Shown here piece by piece: positions 63,423 through 64,000 of a DNA stretch of 64,000 nt. Position 1 is the stretch's first letter. Each line of letters opens with the position of its first letter. A program made the position numbers and the translations under genes. The stretch is from Andrena cerasifolii (taxonomy: Eukaryota > Arthropoda > Insecta > Hymenoptera > Andrenidae): assembly GCF_050908995.1 (NCBI RefSeq), contig NC_135130.1, forward strand, positions 7,495,001 through 7,559,000, in the 5' to 3' direction. Under the pieces are notes generated by a model, which saw only the letters and a list, made by a program, of their open reading frames with translations, was not told where the DNA came from and searched no databases.

Positions 63423-63623
63423 GCTAAAACGTATAGAATGTTCGTAGATGTTAAAATAACATTGCCTCCAAATAAAATACCACCACCATTCGAAATGAAT
63501 GTAAACACGTCCCTTCAGCTGGCGTCAAACGGAAACGAATTCAATCCTTGCAATGTTAGAGTACTGACAAATGGAACCAGATTGAAAACATCCACGGGGG
63601 GCAAGCTTGAAATTTTCTGTTAA
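63423..63623 (+). CDS. possible terminal exon or small ORF, unidentified
   Basis: A 61-codon ATG frame (63438-63623), extendable to 63423 after an AG (AATATAG|GCT), reads DVKITLPPNKIPPPFEMNVN and ends at TAA. It is asparagine- and proline-rich, with regular codon positions unlike the AT-rich surroundings, which is why I keep it. There is no signal peptide or recognised domain. An AATAAA lies at ~63767. It could be the last exon of a gene starting elsewhere, or a decayed fragment; I do not recognise it. Confidence 0.25.
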   Translation, partial: AKTYRMFVDVKITLPPNKIPPPFEMNVNTSLQLASNGNEFNPCNVRVLTNGTRLKTSTGGKLEIFC

Positions 63624-64000
63624 AACAAACTACAGAAAGCTTCAATTCATTCTTTTAATGAAAGGAATCATACAATATAAGCTCATAGATGTTATTATTT
63701 AACCCTCCGTTGACACTCTGGGTGTGAGCCACCCATAAGCTGATTTTGACGCTCTGTACCTTCTACATGCAAAATAAATACCTTTTGTTCCAAAGCCAAC
63801 TTACAAACTATTTTTCCTCTGAAAATATTATATCTGAACAATAACTCTGTAGATTTTTAGCTTCTAATATTAAAATTGGTAAAAGTTACAATTTTTTAAA
63901 GATTTTCTTCGTGTTTTCTCGACATATAGTAATCTAGATTTTTTTACAAGAACTGTGATGAAATTTCAATAAAAAAAACTATTGGAATACATTCTACGGA
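63624..64000. other. no gene recognised
   Basis: This is AT-rich unique sequence to the window end, including AATAAA hexamers near 63767 and 63970. Nothing else was seen. Confidence 0.5.

Overview
This window looks like nuclear DNA from an insect, most likely a hymenopteran (ant, bee, wasp or sawfly). The evidence is short phase-matched introns with GT..AG borders, an AT-rich background with islands where CpG is not depleted, two recognisable metazoan genes, and many small non-autonomous DNA transposons. No bacterial, viral or organellar gene organisation is visible. The order assignment is inference.

Only about 17 kb at the left is clearly genic. The last two coding exons of a D-type cyclin (plus strand, 3665-5810) open the window; its earlier exons must lie to the left. 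A long non-coding stretch follows that I read as a probable long, AU-rich-element-containing 3'UTR, to about 12.16 kb. Next, on the same strand, is a complete seven-exon gene for a KCTD9 orthologue (13345-16230, 391 aa: KHA-like N-terminus, BTB/T1 domain, pentapeptide repeats), which I reconstructed exon by exon. Around 29.8-30.7 kb a GC/CpG-rich block carries a possible short exon and ends in a strong donor site. It may be the promoter and first non-coding exon of a gene whose body lies further right. A short isolated coding-like ORF sits at 63.4 kb. Everything else from 17 kb to 64 kb shows no gene I can support and could be intron or intergenic.

The rest of the window is dominated by miniature inverted-repeat and fold-back elements. 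(a) At least seven families of palindromic elements are flanked by TTAA and share the outer edge TTAA-GGG(G)...CCC(C)-TTAA, although their bodies are unrelated. One family has three copies (1034, 49936, 54320) and another has two (34089, 48334). (b) There are hAT-type elements, three of them with 8-bp target duplications visible (17168, 20525, 43778), one bearing an internal 41-bp minisatellite and one built of palindromic TATTCGAATA units. (c) Tc1/mariner-type MITEs occur with TA duplications (13719, 28645, 45379, 52167). (d) There are Helitron-like relics ending in CTAGT (5164, 12254, 36349). (e) A 1.05-kb palindrome lies at 40659. Tandem repeats include a TTGAGG hexamer array (39.1-39.6 kb) and a minisatellite with a period near 147 bp (62.3-63.0 kb).

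The two genes are not known to act together. Cyclin D drives G1 progression with CDK4/6, and KCTD9 is a cullin-3-type BTB adaptor. Their adjacency is simply reported. I did not find a convincing new multi-gene system. The most unusual pattern is the coexistence of several unrelated palindromic families with the same TTAA/GGGG border, and a MITE placed directly against a KCTD9 splice acceptor.
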